Part shown: positions 22,077 through 22,409 of the stretch, in pieces | Numbering within the stretch: the stretch's first letter is position 1 | Layout: each line of letters starts with the position of its first letter | Origin: Minisyncoccota bacterium | GTDB lineage: Bacteria; Patescibacteriota; Minisyncoccia; Minisyncoccales; GCA-002788555 | Assembly (NCBI GenBank): GCA_028697615.1 | Contig: JAQVET010000003.1 | Span: 1 to 22,409 of the forward strand | Direction of reading: 5' to 3' | Length of the DNA stretch: 22,409 bases | Position numbers and translations under genes: made by a program | The notes under the pieces: generated by a model | The model's database searches: none | What the model saw: the letters and a program-made list of their open reading frames with translations, nothing else | Told to the model about the DNA's origin: nothing

Positions 22077-22409
22077 CTATATGTTTTTTAGTGTACTTTT
22101 AATAAATTCTTGAAATAATGGATGTGGATTTAAGGGTCTTGATTTAAATTCTGGATGAAATTGACTACCTACAAAAAAAGGATGATTTTTAATTTCAATA
22201 ATTTCTACTAATTTTGTTTCTGGATTAATTCCTGAAAAAATCATACCATTTTTTTCAAAAGTTTCTTTAAATTTATTATTAAATTCATAACGGTGTCTAT
22301 GCCTCTCTTGTATAATAATATTTCCATTTTCAAGTTGTATTTTAGGAAATGATGAATTTTTATAAGCTTGAAATGCAATTGTTCCTTTTTTTATTTCACA
22401 ATTATATGC
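22077..22409 (-). CDS. pyrG: CTP synthase, C-terminal part (cut by window edge)
   Basis: 110 residues of the glutaminase end of CTP synthase, read on the minus strand in a frame open to the window edge. The block QERHRHRYEFNNKF is followed by GMIFSGINPETKLVEIIEIKNHPFFVGSQFHPEFKSRPLNPHPLFQEFI. QFHPEF carries the His and Glu of the glutamine amidotransferase triad. The gene ends with TAG. The catalytic cysteine and the synthetase domain lie outside the window. Confidence 0.97.
   Translation of the reverse strand, partial: AYNCEIKKGTIAFQAYKNSSFPKIQLENGNIIIQERHRHRYEFNNKFKETFEKNGMIFSGINPETKLVEIIEIKNHPFFVGSQFHPEFKSRPLNPHPLFQEFIKSTLKNI

Noticed and set aside
1..22409. CRISPR arrays, insertion sequences or prophage genes
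   Set aside because: No regularly spaced repeats, transposase or phage-like proteins were seen; the window is ordinary core genome apart from the items listed.

Overview
The window is a very A+T-rich, gene-dense bacterial segment. It looks like a Patescibacteria / Candidate Phyla Radiation genome (Parcubacteria-like), although no rRNA is present to confirm this. The pointers are minimal versions of housekeeping proteins: ATP synthase epsilon without its C-terminal helices, a short delta subunit, IF2 that begins at the G domain, and a divergent MurD. No recognisable Shine-Dalgarno sequence precedes any of about 20 genes, and several promoters sit so close to the ATG that leaderless mRNAs are likely. 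UGA occurs only as a stop (rtcA and the C39-family gene), so the UGA=Gly code of some CPR groups is not used here.

Layout, nearly all on the + strand to about 20.25 kb. (1) 1-804: the 3' part of a gene fusing a phosphoribosyltransferase (PRTase) domain to an Lrp/AsnC regulator. (2) 846-7184: two tandem promoters and a complete F1Fo ATP synthase operon, atpB-atpI/Z-atpE-atpF-atpH-atpA-atpG-atpD-atpC, with overlapping or nearly abutting genes and two intercistronic hairpins. (3) 7159-7841: a rubrerythrin gene with its own promoter and a good intrinsic terminator. (4) 7843-11204: a promoter, then DUF4446-infB-rbfA-nrnA (translation initiation, ribosome maturation, small-RNA/nucleotide turnover). 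(5) 11190-11696: tRNA-Cys(GCA), tRNA-Leu(UAA), about 215 nt of probably structured RNA that I cannot identify, and a strong GC-rich terminator whose 3' arm and T-tract are tandemly duplicated. (6) 11709-16563: a peptidoglycan cluster murD-ftsW-(rtcA)-murG with an RNA 3'-phosphate cyclase gene inserted. (7) 16600-18111: gltX. (8) 18186-19729: a predicted exported, cysteine-rich coiled-coil protein with a C39-like peptidase domain. (9) 19730-20634: a repeat-containing spacer, a small membrane protein and a 380-bp gene-poor stretch. (10) 20635-22409: a membrane-anchored Ada-Zn-like protein (-), rpmA (+), a GNAT acetyltransferase (-) and the C-terminal end of pyrG (-), cut by the window edge.

The genes group into energy conservation, translation start-up and cell-wall synthesis. 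The main candidates for something undescribed are the PRTase-Lrp fusion, the RNA between tRNA-Leu and its duplicated terminator, the altered P-loop of AtpA, the cysteine-rich C39-like protein, and the combination of no Shine-Dalgarno with promoter-abutting start codons.
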